NCBI RefSeq assembly: GCF_025200715.1
Contig: NZ_CP104143.1
Coordinates: 3,172,501-3,236,500, forward strand
Reading direction: 5' to 3'
Source: Rhizobium sullae
Lineage (GTDB): Bacteria > Pseudomonadota > Alphaproteobacteria > Rhizobiales > Rhizobiaceae
DNA: 64,000 nucleotides
Shown here: positions 47,901 through 56,790 of the stretch, in pieces
How the letters are laid out: every line of letters starts with the position of its first letter
Position numbering within the stretch: the first letter of the stretch is position 1
The notes under the pieces: model-generated
The model's input: the letters and a program-made list of their open reading frames with translations, nothing else
The model's database searches: none
What the model was told of the DNA's origin: nothing
Translations under genes and position numbers: made by a program

Positions 47901-48095
47901 ATGCAGACCAGCTTGCCGCACCTCATCCGCCTGACGGTTGTCTTTGCCGTCGTCGGACTTGCCGTTGCCGGATGCGGACGCAAAGGCGATCTCGATCCGC
48001 CGAGCGCGATGGCAACGAAGGAAGGTGACGTGTCGAAGCCGACGAAACAGCCGGGTGCCGTCGACAGACCTTTCCTTCTCGATCCTTTGCTTTGA
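47901..48095 (+). CDS. lptM: LptM-like small lipoprotein
   Basis: A 64-residue outer-membrane lipoprotein. The signal peptide ends in a lipobox L-A-V-A-G-C25; the mature N-terminus reads CGRKGDLDPP, the hallmark of LptM (formerly YifL), which aids oxidation and assembly of the LptD-LptE LPS translocon in E. coli. GAGG just before the ATG at 47901 marks the start, not the longer frame to 47805, which would bury the signal sequence. It is wedged between argH and lysA (12-base gap to lysA), the usual arrangement in proteobacteria. Confidence 0.88.
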   Translation: MQTSLPHLIRLTVVFAVVGLAVAGCGRKGDLDPPSAMATKEGDVSKPTKQPGAVDRPFLLDPLL

Positions 48096-48107
48096 TAGGC
48101 GCGTTCC

Positions 48108-49376
48108 GTGAACCACTTCGAATATCGCGACGGCATCCTTTACGCCGAAAACGTCCCCGTTCCGGAGATCGCCAAGGCTATCGGCACGCCTTTCTATTGC
48201 TATTCGACCGCAACGCTTGAGCGGCACTACAGGGTCTTTTCCGAAGCTTTCAGCGATATCGACTCCATGGTCTGCTATGCCATGAAAGCGAATTCGAACC
48301 AGGCGGTATTGAAGACCCTCGGCAAGCTCGGCGCCGGCATCGACGTCGTGTCCGAAGGCGAATTACGCCGCGCGCTCGCCGCAGGCATCCCGGCAAGCCG
48401 CATCATGTTCTCGGGTGTCGGCAAGACGCCCCGTGAGATGGACGTCGCGCTCGAGGCTGGCATCTACTGCTTCAACGTCGAATCCGAACCGGAACTCGAA
48501 ATCCTCAATCAGCGCGCCGTCAGGGCAGGCAAGAAGGCGCCTGTCTCCTTCCGCATCAATCCGGACGTGGATGCGAAGACGCATTCGAAGATCTCGACCG
48601 GCAAGAAGGAAAACAAGTTTGGCATTTCCTGGGAGCGCGCCCGCGCCGTCTATGCACACGCCGCGAAGCTGCCGGGCATCGAGGTCACCGGCATCGATAT
48701 GCACATCGGCAGCCAAATCACCGAGCTGCAGCCCTTCGACGATGCCTTCAAGCTGCTGCGCGAACTGGTCGACACGCTGCGTGCTGACGGCCACGACATC
48801 CACCATGTCGATATTGGCGGCGGCCTCGGTATTCCTTACAAGGAAGACAACAATCCGCCGCCGCTGCCGGATGCCTACGCGGCGATCGTCAAGAACCAGC
48901 TCCGCGGGCTGAACTGCAAGATCGTGACTGAACCGGGCCGCCTGATCGTCGGCAACGCCGGCATTCTCGTCACGGAAGTCATCTACGTGAAGGACGGCGG
49001 TGAAAAGACCTTCGTTATCGTCGATGCGGCCATGAACGACCTAATTCGCCCGACGCTTTACGACGCCTGGCATGAAATCCGGCCTGTCGTGATCTCCGCC
49101 GCCAATGCGCCGCGCATCAAGGCTGATATCGTAGGTCCGGTTTGCGAGACCGGCGACTATCTGGCACTTGATCGCGAAATGGCGATGCCGAAGCCGGGCG
49201 ATCTCTTTGCCGTCAGTTCCGGCGGCGCTTATGGCGCGGTGCAGGCTGGCACCTACAACAGCCGCCTACTGGTGCCGGAAGTGCTGGTGAAAGGCGCCGA
49301 TTTCCATGTGATTCGGCCTCGCCGAACCTATGAAGAACTGATCGGCCTCGACTCCGTGCCTGCCTGGCTCGACTGA
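48108..49376 (+). CDS. lysA: Diaminopimelate decarboxylase
   Basis: Makes lysine from meso-diaminopimelate with pyridoxal phosphate. The 422 residues are a fold-type III alanine-racemase-like barrel: PLP lysine K60 in CYAMKANSNQAVL, then SEGELRRAL, GIDMHIGSQ, DIGGGLGIPY for the phosphate, EPGRLIVGNAG, and the second-subunit Cys-containing loop CETGDYLALDREM. The start is GTG at 48108, 12 bases after lptM, so translation is probably coupled. Its pathway partner lysC lies 38 kb to the left. Confidence 0.96.
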   Translation: MNHFEYRDGILYAENVPVPEIAKAIGTPFYCYSTATLERHYRVFSEAFSDIDSMVCYAMKANSNQAVLKTLGKLGAGIDVVSEGELRRALAAGIPASRIMFSGVGKTPREMDVALEAGIYCFNVESEPELEILNQRAVRAGKKAPVSFRINPDVDAKTHSKISTGKKENKFGISWERARAVYAHAAKLPGIEVTGIDMHIGSQITELQPFDDAFKLLRELVDTLRADGHDIHHVDIGGGLGIPYKEDNNPPPLPDAYAAIVKNQLRGLNCKIVTEPGRLIVGNAGILVTEVIYVKDGGEKTFVIVDAAMNDLIRPTLYDAWHEIRPVVISAANAPRIKADIVGPVCETGDYLALDREMAMPKPGDLFAVSSGGAYGAVQAGTYNSRLLVPEVLVKGADFHVIRPRRTYEELIGLDSVPAWLD

Positions 49377-49525
49377 CAGCCTCATCACTTTTTGGCGAAT
49401 AGGGGTGAAAAACCGGCTTTGCCGGCCGCCTGCCCTCGCCTTCGCCACAAAGAGTGTTATCCTTTCTTCATGCGAGCGTATTGCCCAGCAAGCGCCGGAA
49501 GCGCCCTCTGTTACTCTAGCATCAA

Positions 49526-52183
49526 ATGGCGGAGACCGGATTGACGAAAAGCCCCCGCAGGCAAAGACATGGTGCATTTGCCGTTCGGCCCTCTCTCGCG
49601 AGGCTCGTAGCGGTAAAGCGGTTCTTTGCGCGCCTCGTACTCGTTTCCGAGCAGATACTGCCGCCGCTCGTCCCGGTTCTTTCCGTCGTTGCCTTCTATT
49701 TCGCAGCGTCCTGGTTCGGGCTCTTCCGCTCCATTCCCGATTTCGCGCGTATCACGCTGCTGATCGCCTTTGGCGTCGCCTTTCTCGCCGCACTCATCCC
49801 GTTTCGCAGTCTCCGCTGGCCGAATGTCGCCGAGGCCGACCGGCTGCTTGAGGAACGCAACGGCCTGCCGCATCAGCCGGTGACGGTGCAGGAAGACGAA
49901 CCGGCCTTCGACACGCCCTTCGCAAGGGCGCTTTGGCGCGAGCACCAGACGCGTATGGCGAAGAAAATCGCAGTCCTCGATACCGGCTTCCCCCGCCCGG
50001 ACATCGCAACCCACGACCGTTTCGCGTTGCGTGCCATCCCGGCCCTCCTTCTCGTCACGGCCTTCGGTTACTCGCTTTCGACCAACGGCGGCTCGATCAC
50101 CGATGCCCTGCAGCCGCCCGCCGCGCCGGCAGCGACCAATCCGGCCGTGCGCATCGACGCATGGGTCACCCCGCCCTCCTATACGGGCCGCGCTCCGGTC
50201 TATCTGACGGCAGCCGGCACTGAGCGGGCGATCAACATTCCGCAGTTCTCGAACCTGACCGTTCGCGTCAGCGGCGGGCAGACGAACGAAAAGGTCGTTT
50301 TCAGGAAAGAGAGCGGCGAGGCGGAGGAAATCGCTGCGGAGGCAAAGCAGCAGCCTGCTGCATCACAAGCCCAGCCACAGACTCCTGCGGCGCCAGCGCT
50401 TGCCGCACAGACACATCTGATGAAGCTTGAGGAAAACGGTGCGTTGCTCGTCAATGGCCGTACTTGGAGCTTCAATGTCATTCCCGACAAGACGCCCGAA
50501 ATTGCTTTCGATGGATTGCCCAAACGCAGCGTGAACGGCGCGCTGGAAATCGGCTTCACCGTCAAGGACGACTACGGCGTGCAGGAAGCGCGTGCGGAGA
50601 TCGTGCCGATCGAAACCGATCCGCAGGCAAAGCCGCTTTATCCGCTACCCGATTTCCGGCTCGACATTCCGCGCCGCAATGCGCGTGATGCCAAGGCCGT
50701 GACCAGCAAGAACCTCACCGAACATCCGCTTGCCGGAAAACGCGTACGCGTCACGCTGGTCGCCAAGGACGCAGCAGGCCAGACCGGCCGAAGCCCGCCG
50801 CACGAAACGACGCTGCCGTCACGCCCATTCAATGAACCGCTCGCCGCAGCCGTTGCGGAAGAGCGTCAGGTTTTCGCGCTCGATACCCGCAAGATGCCGG
50901 AGGCGATCGCACTCAACGAGGCGCTGACGATCCGCCCCGAAGAGACGATTCCGAGTCTCACCAACTATCTGCTGCTGCAATCGGCGCAGACGCGCATGAA
51001 GCTCGCCAAGGGCGACGAGCAGTTGAAGGACACGGCCGACTATCTCTGGGATATCGCGATCGGCATGGAAGATGGCGACCTTTCGCTTGCGGAACGCAAC
51101 CTGCGCAACGCCCAGCAGAACCTCGCCGACGCGCTTCAGCGCAATGCGCCGGACCCGGAGATCAAGAAGCTCATGGACGAGCTTCGCAAGGCGATGAACG
51201 AATATATGAAGGAACTGGCGCAGCGCATGCAGAATGCGCCGATGCAGCCGAACCAGAACGCGCAGAACGTCATCCGTCAGCAGGATCTGGAGCGTATGAT
51301 GGACCAGATCGAGAATCTGGCCCGCTCAGGCAACCGCGATGCCGCTCAGCAGATGCTTTCCGAACTGCAGCGCATGATGAACAACTTGCAGGCCGGCAGG
51401 CCGCAACAAGGCCAGCAACAGCAGGGCGACAACAGCCAGATGCGCCAGCAGATGGACAAGCTCGGCCAGATCCTCCGCGATCAGCAAAAGCTGATGGAGC
51501 AGACCTTCAAACTGGACCAGCAGTTGAAGGATCGTATGCAGCGTGGCGACCCGAATATGGGTATGAACGATCCGCTGCTCGATGAAATGATGCGGGACCA
51601 GGATGGCCAGCCGCAGGATCAGCAGCAGGGGCAGAACGGCGAACAGGGGCAGTCACCTTCGGACCAGCAGATGACTGAGGAGCAATTGCGCGAGGCGCTG
51701 AAACAGCTCCGCGCCCAGCAGGATGCGCTTGGCAAGCAGCTCGGCGAGCTACAGAAGGGCCTTGGCGAAATGGGCATGAAGCCCGGCCCGGGCTTTGGTC
51801 AGGCACAGCGCGAAATGGAAGGTGCCGGGCGCGAACTCGGCGAAGGCCGCGGCGAACCGGCCCTCCAGGGCCAGGGCCGCGCGCTAGAGGCGCTGCGCCA
51901 AGGCGCCCGGGACATGATGAACCAGATGATGCAGGCGCAGCAGGGCCAACAGGGTCAAGGACCGCAAGGCCAGGTTGGCCAGGGCAACCAGAACGGCCGC
52001 GATCCGCTCGGCCGCCCGCGCCGCGCAGAGGGCCCGGATTTCGGCGATCAGGTGAAGGTACCCGACGAAATCGACGTGCAGCGCGCCCGCGAAATCCTTG
52101 ATGCGATCCGCGAAAAACTCGGCAACAATCCGACGCAGGAGATGGAGCGCCGCTATCTGGAGCGGCTGCTGGATATTCAGTAG
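49526..52183 (+). CDS. TIGR02302 family membrane protein
   Basis: An 885-residue protein of a family confined to alphaproteobacteria and usually found after lysA, as here. Three N-terminal hydrophobic helices (about 47-65, 75-95 and 170-190) are followed by an Ala/Pro-rich periplasmic stretch (TPAAPALAAQ), beta-rich domains (about 205-460), a helical region (470-590) and a long low-complexity C-terminal part (about 600-820) rich in Gln, Met, Asp and Gly. The end (DEIDVQRAREILDAIREKLGNN) is again ordered. The function is unknown. An alternative TTG at 49541 with CGGAGA upstream would remove five residues. CpdR and hpt follow on the other strand. Confidence 0.9.
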   Translation: MAETGLTKSPRRQRHGAFAVRPSLARLVAVKRFFARLVLVSEQILPPLVPVLSVVAFYFAASWFGLFRSIPDFARITLLIAFGVAFLAALIPFRSLRWPNVAEADRLLEERNGLPHQPVTVQEDEPAFDTPFARALWREHQTRMAKKIAVLDTGFPRPDIATHDRFALRAIPALLLVTAFGYSLSTNGGSITDALQPPAAPAATNPAVRIDAWVTPPSYTGRAPVYLTAAGTERAINIPQFSNLTVRVSGGQTNEKVVFRKESGEAEEIAAEAKQQPAASQAQPQTPAAPALAAQTHLMKLEENGALLVNGRTWSFNVIPDKTPEIAFDGLPKRSVNGALEIGFTVKDDYGVQEARAEIVPIETDPQAKPLYPLPDFRLDIPRRNARDAKAVTSKNLTEHPLAGKRVRVTLVAKDAAGQTGRSPPHETTLPSRPFNEPLAAAVAEERQVFALDTRKMPEAIALNEALTIRPEETIPSLTNYLLLQSAQTRMKLAKGDEQLKDTADYLWDIAIGMEDGDLSLAERNLRNAQQNLADALQRNAPDPEIKKLMDELRKAMNEYMKELAQRMQNAPMQPNQNAQNVIRQQDLERMMDQIENLARSGNRDAAQQMLSELQRMMNNLQAGRPQQGQQQQGDNSQMRQQMDKLGQILRDQQKLMEQTFKLDQQLKDRMQRGDPNMGMNDPLLDEMMRDQDGQPQDQQQGQNGEQGQSPSDQQMTEEQLREALKQLRAQQDALGKQLGELQKGLGEMGMKPGPGFGQAQREMEGAGRELGEGRGEPALQGQGRALEALRQGARDMMNQMMQAQQGQQGQGPQGQVGQGNQNGRDPLGRPRRAEGPDFGDQVKVPDEIDVQRAREILDAIREKLGNNPTQEMERRYLERLLDIQ

Positions 52184-52325
52184 CTGAAATTGGATCGCAA
52201 TGCGCCGCCCAAATCCTTGAGCGCGGAAGACTCTCTTTCAAATGACGATTCATTCACGACGCCGACGCGCGGCCGGCTTCCCGTAACAGGCTCAGGAATG
52301 AGGACGTGTGGAAGGTGCCGCCGTC

Positions 52326-52685
52326 TCACGCAGCCAGCGCCCGGGCAACCGCCTTTCGGATGTCCGGGAGGGCAAACGGCTTCGACACGACGTCGACGAT
52401 CTTTTCCGCAAGGTCGTCAGCCCGTTCTCGCTGCTCGGCATAGCCCGTCATCAGCAGGATTTTGAGCGCCGGAAATGCGGATTTCGCCTGATGCGCAAGC
52501 TCGATGCCATCCATGACCGGCATGCGAATATCCGAAAGCAGCAAGTCATAGACCCCATCTTTCAGCTTTTCCAGCCCCTCGGCGCCATCGGCGGCTTCGT
52601 CGGTCTCATGACCGTCAAGGCGCAAGGCCCGGGCGACGAAAGAGCGAAGCGAATCTTCGTCTTCCGTAATCAGAATTTTTGCCAT
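52326..52685 (-). CDS. cpdR: CpdR-like single-domain response regulator
   Basis: A 119-residue receiver with no output domain. The phospho-acceptor is D52 (LLLSDIRMPVMDG), with acid pocket E8-D9-E10 and K102 (VVSKPF); T80 is in LLMTGYAEQ. The MTGYAEQRERA and VSKPFALPDIR segments match CpdR, which in Caulobacter and Sinorhizobium controls ClpXP proteolysis of CtrA and other cell-cycle factors through the CckA-ChpT relay. The ATG at 52685 fits the family, though another is at 52694. It lies between TIGR02302 (convergent) and hpt. Which CpdR paralogue this is cannot be told here. Confidence 0.82.
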   Translation of the reverse strand: MAKILITEDEDSLRSFVARALRLDGHETDEAADGAEGLEKLKDGVYDLLLSDIRMPVMDGIELAHQAKSAFPALKILLMTGYAEQRERADDLAEKIVDVVSKPFALPDIRKAVARALAA

Positions 52686-52805
52686 GATGTGCATCGCTCC
52701 GTCTTCATGCCCCGGAACGGAAATTGCACGGCGTTCCTTTTCGATCGGTAAACGGGCGAAAGGGATGGACGGCATGGTTAACAACCCGTCTTGGCACCGA
52801 TGGGG

Positions 52806-53348
52806 TCAGGCGTCGCCGGTAACTACGCCGACGAAAGGCAGTTCGCGGAAGGCATAGGCGGCATCCATGCCGTAGCCGACAACGAAATAATCCGGGCATT
52901 CGAAGCCGACATAGTCTGCCTCGAGCTTTTCCTTGCGCTTGACGCTCTTGTCGAGCAGCACAGCAATGCTGACGTTGCGCGCGCCGCGCTCGTAGAGCAG
53001 TTCCTTGGCGAAGAGCAGCGTGCGGCCGGATTCGAGGATATCGTCGATCAACAACACGTCGCGATCTTTCACGTCGCTGTCGATATCTTTGACGATTCGG
53101 ACGCCCTGCGAAACCGTTCCAGTGCCGTAGCTGGAAAGCGTAATGAATTCGACTTCTGGCGCGAGCCCGCTGTCATGCAATGCGCGGATGAGGTCGGCGG
53201 CGAATATGAACGAGCCCTTCAGCACGGCGATCACGAGCAGGTCCTTTGTAGGTCCCTCGGCAATCTGCTTTGCCATCACATGATTGCGTTCGGCAATCTG
53301 CTCGGCAGTGAAAAGCGGCTCGATATTTTTTCCGCGCACGACAGGCAT
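52806..53348 (-). CDS. hpt: Hypoxanthine phosphoribosyltransferase
   Basis: Purine-salvage enzyme of 180 residues that joins hypoxanthine or guanine to PRPP. The PRPP loop is DVLLIDDILESGRTL (about 97-111), the PPi loop is VLKGSFIFAADLIRAL (about 42-57), and the C-terminus has VGFECPDYFVVGYGMDAAY for base binding. It is 120 bases upstream of cpdR on the same strand and 60 bases downstream of the unknown membrane protein gene. Confidence 0.94.
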   Translation of the reverse strand: MPVVRGKNIEPLFTAEQIAERNHVMAKQIAEGPTKDLLVIAVLKGSFIFAADLIRALHDSGLAPEVEFITLSSYGTGTVSQGVRIVKDIDSDVKDRDVLLIDDILESGRTLLFAKELLYERGARNVSIAVLLDKSVKRKEKLEADYVGFECPDYFVVGYGMDAAYAFRELPFVGVVTGDA

Positions 53349-53408
53349 ACGGCTTGCTCCATGAAAACGAAGGGTAAGCCGTTAGCACATTAGAGAGGCA
53401 GAAACACC

Positions 53409-54068
53409 CTAAGGCATGAAGGAAAGCCGGACTTCTGGCATTTTTCCACCAGAGTGCTGCACGCGCGCCGAGAAGCCACGGCTCTCGCCGCTATAGATGA
53501 CGTCCGCCGGCGGGTTGATGACCATGCTGGCCACCAGTCGTTCGTCGTTCACCAGATCGGCGCGGATCGGCCGGACGGTCTGTGTCGTACCGCTGCCGTT
53601 TTCGATGATGCCGTTGATAGCCAGGATGCTCATACCATTGGCCTCGCGCGGCGTGACCGTGACGTGCGTGAAGTGAAGCGGCGAGGTCAACGCAGCGGTA
53701 CTGCTCGCCGACAGGCCCGCGAAACCGCCCGTCAGGCCGAAAACAAGAACAAAAAGCATGAAGACCAAAGCTGCAAAGCTCTTGAGCGATGCCTGCTGCA
53801 GCCATTTTTCTGCAATCGCGAGGAACGCAGTCGCCTTCGAGAAAGCCGTGGGCGGCCTAGATAGTTTGGCCGCGGCAGCAGCGCGCTTGCGATCGTCATT
53901 GAAGCTTCTAACGTTGAAGCCTTGGCTCCGGTGGCCGATAACGACGAACTCGGCATCGGCGACGTCATCCGGACGGCCCGGATAGCGGGGCTGGCGCGCG
54001 GCAGGTTCCGGCGGCAAGAAATCGTAGGCGTAGCCCGGCGCCCGGCGCCTGAAGGAGGATGCTTCCAT
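53409..54068 (-). CDS. Membrane protein of unknown function next to ftsE
   Basis: A 219-residue protein I do not recognise by name. Residues 1-about 85 are a basic, Arg/Pro/Ala-rich cytoplasmic tail (APGYAYDFLPPEPAARQPRYPG); one membrane helix lies at about 98-118 (SFAALVFMLFVLVFGLTGG); the rest is a beta-rich domain of about 95 residues, probably outside the cytoplasm, with VTVTPREANGMSILAINGII and DERLVASMVINPP, close to the FxLY/DUF3426 style of strands. Starts at 54068, 54086 (ATG) and 54092 (GTG) are possible; GGGAG lies before the first. It is divergent from ftsEX, which may link it to the envelope. Confidence 0.7.
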   Translation of the reverse strand: MEASSFRRRAPGYAYDFLPPEPAARQPRYPGRPDDVADAEFVVIGHRSQGFNVRSFNDDRKRAAAAAKLSRPPTAFSKATAFLAIAEKWLQQASLKSFAALVFMLFVLVFGLTGGFAGLSASSTAALTSPLHFTHVTVTPREANGMSILAINGIIENGSGTTQTVRPIRADLVNDERLVASMVINPPADVIYSGESRGFSARVQHSGGKMPEVRLSFMP

Positions 54069-54274
54069 GTTGACGGTTTCTCCCATCTTCACATGGTTTC
54101 AGTGCACGGCTGAAATCCGGCATTGAAACGAATCCTGCTCAGTCGTAAATTTTAATGGTTAATGCTTCGCTAAGCTTGCCTTCAGACAGGCATCTTTCCG
54201 ACGAAATTTACTGGTTGTTAACGGTGTTGGTTAACAAGTCGATGGCGTGAAACCACGAAAGACTGGGCTGCCCG

Positions 54275-54934
54275 TTGATCCATTTCGAGAATGTCGGTTT
54301 GCGCTATGGCATGGGGCCGGAGATCCTCCGGGACCTCACTTTCGATATTCCGAAAAAGTCTTTCCAGTTCCTGACGGGTCCCTCCGGCGCCGGCAAGACG
54401 ACGCTTCTCCGCCTGCTTTTCATGTCGCTGCAGCCGACGCGCGGGCTGATCCGTATGTTCGGGCGCGACATCTCCGACATCCCGCGGCCGGAACTGCCGC
54501 TGCTTCGCCGCCGCGTCGGTATCGTCTTCCAGGATTTCCGCCTGCTCGACCATCTGACGACCTATGAGAATGTCGCGCTGCCGCTTCGCGTGCGCGGTAA
54601 GGACGAGAGCTCCTACAAGACCGACGTGCTGGAACTGCTGAAATGGGTCGGGCTCGGCGAGCGCATCAATGTGCTTCCGCCCGTGCTTTCCGGCGGCGAG
54701 AAACAGCGCGCGGCGATCGCCCGCGCGCTGATCGACCGGCCCGAGGTTCTGCTTGCCGACGAGCCGACCGGCAACGTCGACCCACCGATGGCACGCCGCC
54801 TGCTGAACCTCTTTCTCGAACTCAACCGCCTCGGTACGGCTGTCGTGATCGCAACCCACGATCTGACGCTGATGGACCAGGTGGAAGCCCGCCGTATGAT
54901 TCTTTCGGAGGGGCATCTTGACGTCTATGACTGA
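54275..54934 (+). CDS. ftsE: Cell-division ATPase FtsE
   Basis: ABC ATPase of 219 residues that partners FtsX to activate septal peptidoglycan hydrolases. Walker A GPSGAGKT (35-42), signature LSGGEKQRAAIARAL, Walker B VLLADEPTGNVD and the switch His (IATHDLTL) are all present. The start is TTG at 54275 (MIHFENVGLRYG fits the family exactly); no ATG or GTG is nearby, so weak initiation may set a low level. ftsX overlaps its end. Confidence 0.94.
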   Translation: MIHFENVGLRYGMGPEILRDLTFDIPKKSFQFLTGPSGAGKTTLLRLLFMSLQPTRGLIRMFGRDISDIPRPELPLLRRRVGIVFQDFRLLDHLTTYENVALPLRVRGKDESSYKTDVLELLKWVGLGERINVLPPVLSGGEKQRAAIARALIDRPEVLLADEPTGNVDPPMARRLLNLFLELNRLGTAVVIATHDLTLMDQVEARRMILSEGHLDVYD

Positions 54935-55940
54935 GCCTGCACCGAAAAACCGCGCGCAAGGCGCACCCCTTACCGAGCAGAAGCGGGCGGAGATGCGCGT
55001 GCGGCCAACCGCGTCGATCCTGCCGCCCTCGAACATTCAGGGCAACGCACTGACGGTGGTCATCGCCATCATGGCCTTCCTCGCCTGCCTGACGCTTGGC
55101 GGTGTCAGCATGGTGCGTTCGACGGCGGCGAGCTGGGAGAGCCAGATCTCCCGTGAGATCACCATCCAGATCAGGCCGGAGGACGGCCTAGACATGGAAA
55201 AGGCGCTGACGCAGGCGCGCGATATCGCCATGACCTTCGTCGGCACCAAGAGCGGCCAGATCGTTGATGAGGCTGCAACGGCGCGCCTTTTGGAGCCATG
55301 GCTCGGCAGCGGCCTTGATATCAAGGAACTCCCTGTCCCCCGCCTCGTGATTATTACCATCGACGAGGGGAACCCGCCCGATTTTGACGCAATGCGCTCG
55401 CTGTTAAAGGAGAGCATTCCCCAAGCCTCGCTCGACGATCACCGCACATGGGTCGATCGTCTCGTTTCAATGGCGCATACGACGGTCATGCTCGGGACCG
55501 GCGTGCTGCTGCTCGTCTTCACAGCCATGGTGCTGACAGTCGTCTTTGCGACACGCGGCGCGCTTTCCGGCAACCGCCATATCGTCGAGGTCCTGCATTT
55601 CGTGGGCGCCGAAAGCTCCTTTGTCGCAAGCGAATTCCAGAAGCATTTCCTCAAGATCAGCCTCAAGGGATCGGCAATCGGCAGCGCGCTGGCGGCTCTC
55701 TTCTTCCTTGCGGCAGGCTTCCTGCAAAGCCGTACGATCGCGACCCCGCAGACCGACCAGGCGACGGCTCTCTTCGGCACCTTCTCGGTCGGAGCCCTCG
55801 GTTACCTCGGCATCTTCGCGACAATGATCGTCATCGCATTGCTGACGACGCTTACAGCACGGCTGACCGTCATGCGCACAATCTATGAAATCGATACGCT
55901 GCGTTCCGATCCGACGCGAACCGATGGTATCGCGAATTGA
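54918..55940 (+). CDS. ftsX: Cell-division permease FtsX
   Basis: A 340-residue membrane subunit of FtsEX with four helices: one after a long Arg-rich cytoplasmic N-terminus (about 43-63), an extracytoplasmic domain (about 70-190) and three C-terminal helices (about 190-330). The extracytoplasmic loop relays ATP hydrolysis to hydrolase activators. The TTG at 54918 has GGAGG at ideal spacing; the ATG at 54927 would remove three residues. Either start overlaps the ftsE end by 8-17 bases. YdcF and PlsC genes follow rightward. Confidence 0.93.
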   Translation: MTSMTEPAPKNRAQGAPLTEQKRAEMRVRPTASILPPSNIQGNALTVVIAIMAFLACLTLGGVSMVRSTAASWESQISREITIQIRPEDGLDMEKALTQARDIAMTFVGTKSGQIVDEAATARLLEPWLGSGLDIKELPVPRLVIITIDEGNPPDFDAMRSLLKESIPQASLDDHRTWVDRLVSMAHTTVMLGTGVLLLVFTAMVLTVVFATRGALSGNRHIVEVLHFVGAESSFVASEFQKHFLKISLKGSAIGSALAALFFLAAGFLQSRTIATPQTDQATALFGTFSVGALGYLGIFATMIVIALLTTLTARLTVMRTIYEIDTLRSDPTRTDGIAN

Positions 55941-56006
55941 ACGGCCCAGTCCTTTTTGCCACGAAAGTGTCTGTTCCCTGCCTTAATCTGCATATATTTA
56001 CGACTC

Positions 56007-56723
56007 ATGACCATGGGCCACACTAGACGCAATCCGATTCGTCCCGAGCCGGCGCTTGCAAGCTACGGTGTCGGCGCGCCGCGTCGCGGCCCTCTACGCC
56101 GGATGTTGCGGTGGGGCGGATTTGCCTTCGTGCTGACGACTGCGCTGCTTTTCGTTGGTTTCCTACGGTTCGCCGATTCCATCACGACCTTGAAACCTCC
56201 AGCCGAGCCGAAGGCCGATGCCATCGTCGTTTTGACAGGTGGCTATCAGCGCATCGATCAGGCCGTCGAACTGCTGGAAAAGGGCGCAGGCAAGCGGCTG
56301 CTCATATCGGGCGTCCATCCGTCGACAACCCGAGCACAGATTCGAAAGACCACATCGGCCCCGGCCGATTTGTTCAATTGCTGCGTCGACATCGGCTATG
56401 ACGCAATCGACACGATCGGCAACGCGCAGGAGGCCGCGAACTGGATCCATGCCAAAGGCTACAAGAGCGTTCTGGTCGTTACAAACAATTACCACATGCC
56501 ACGCAGTCTCGCGGAACTTGCCTACGTTGATGCCGATACGCAGTTCATCCCCTACCCGGTCGTCAACTCGGATCTGAAGACACGGGCCTGGTTCACTGAT
56601 CCGAATGCACTTCGCGTCATGCTGGCCGAATATGGCAAGGTGCTTTTGGCAGGCGCACGCAATATCACCGGCTTCGGGCGCCATCCGGGCCTTCGCTCAG
56701 CAAGCATCACGGGCCAGAGCTGA
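56007..56723 (+). CDS. YdcF family (DUF218) membrane protein
   Basis: A 238-residue protein anchored by one helix (about 33-53, GGFAFVLTTALLFVGFLRF) with a DUF218 Rossmann-like domain outside the membrane (about 70-205). Family motifs: ADAIVVLTGGYQRIDQAVELL, LLISGVHPSTTR, NAQEAANWIHAKGYKSVLVVTNNYHMPR. The group includes SanA and ElyC, implicated in envelope integrity and undecaprenyl-phosphate use. The ATG at 56007 suits the domain order; the frame upstream to 55956 lacks a ribosome site. It follows ftsX (66 bases) and precedes plsC. Confidence 0.85.
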   Translation: MTMGHTRRNPIRPEPALASYGVGAPRRGPLRRMLRWGGFAFVLTTALLFVGFLRFADSITTLKPPAEPKADAIVVLTGGYQRIDQAVELLEKGAGKRLLISGVHPSTTRAQIRKTTSAPADLFNCCVDIGYDAIDTIGNAQEAANWIHAKGYKSVLVVTNNYHMPRSLAELAYVDADTQFIPYPVVNSDLKTRAWFTDPNALRVMLAEYGKVLLAGARNITGFGRHPGLRSASITGQS

Positions 56724-56790
56724 TTTTCATCAGGCGCTTTTTATGGCAGCCATTATCGTGTAGGCAGGGCGAACCGCGGTCACGCGGATA

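Noticed and set aside
49413..49425. CCGGC-TTT-GCCGG hairpin after lysA
   Set aside because: The U-tract would follow only on the minus strand, where no gene ends; on the plus strand C-rich sequence follows, so it is not a good lysA terminator.
51390..51660. Repetitive CAG/GGC-rich DNA that could suggest a repeat array
   Set aside because: It encodes the Gln/Gly-rich arm of the TIGR02302 protein in frame, with no regular spacers, so it is not a CRISPR or tandem-repeat locus.
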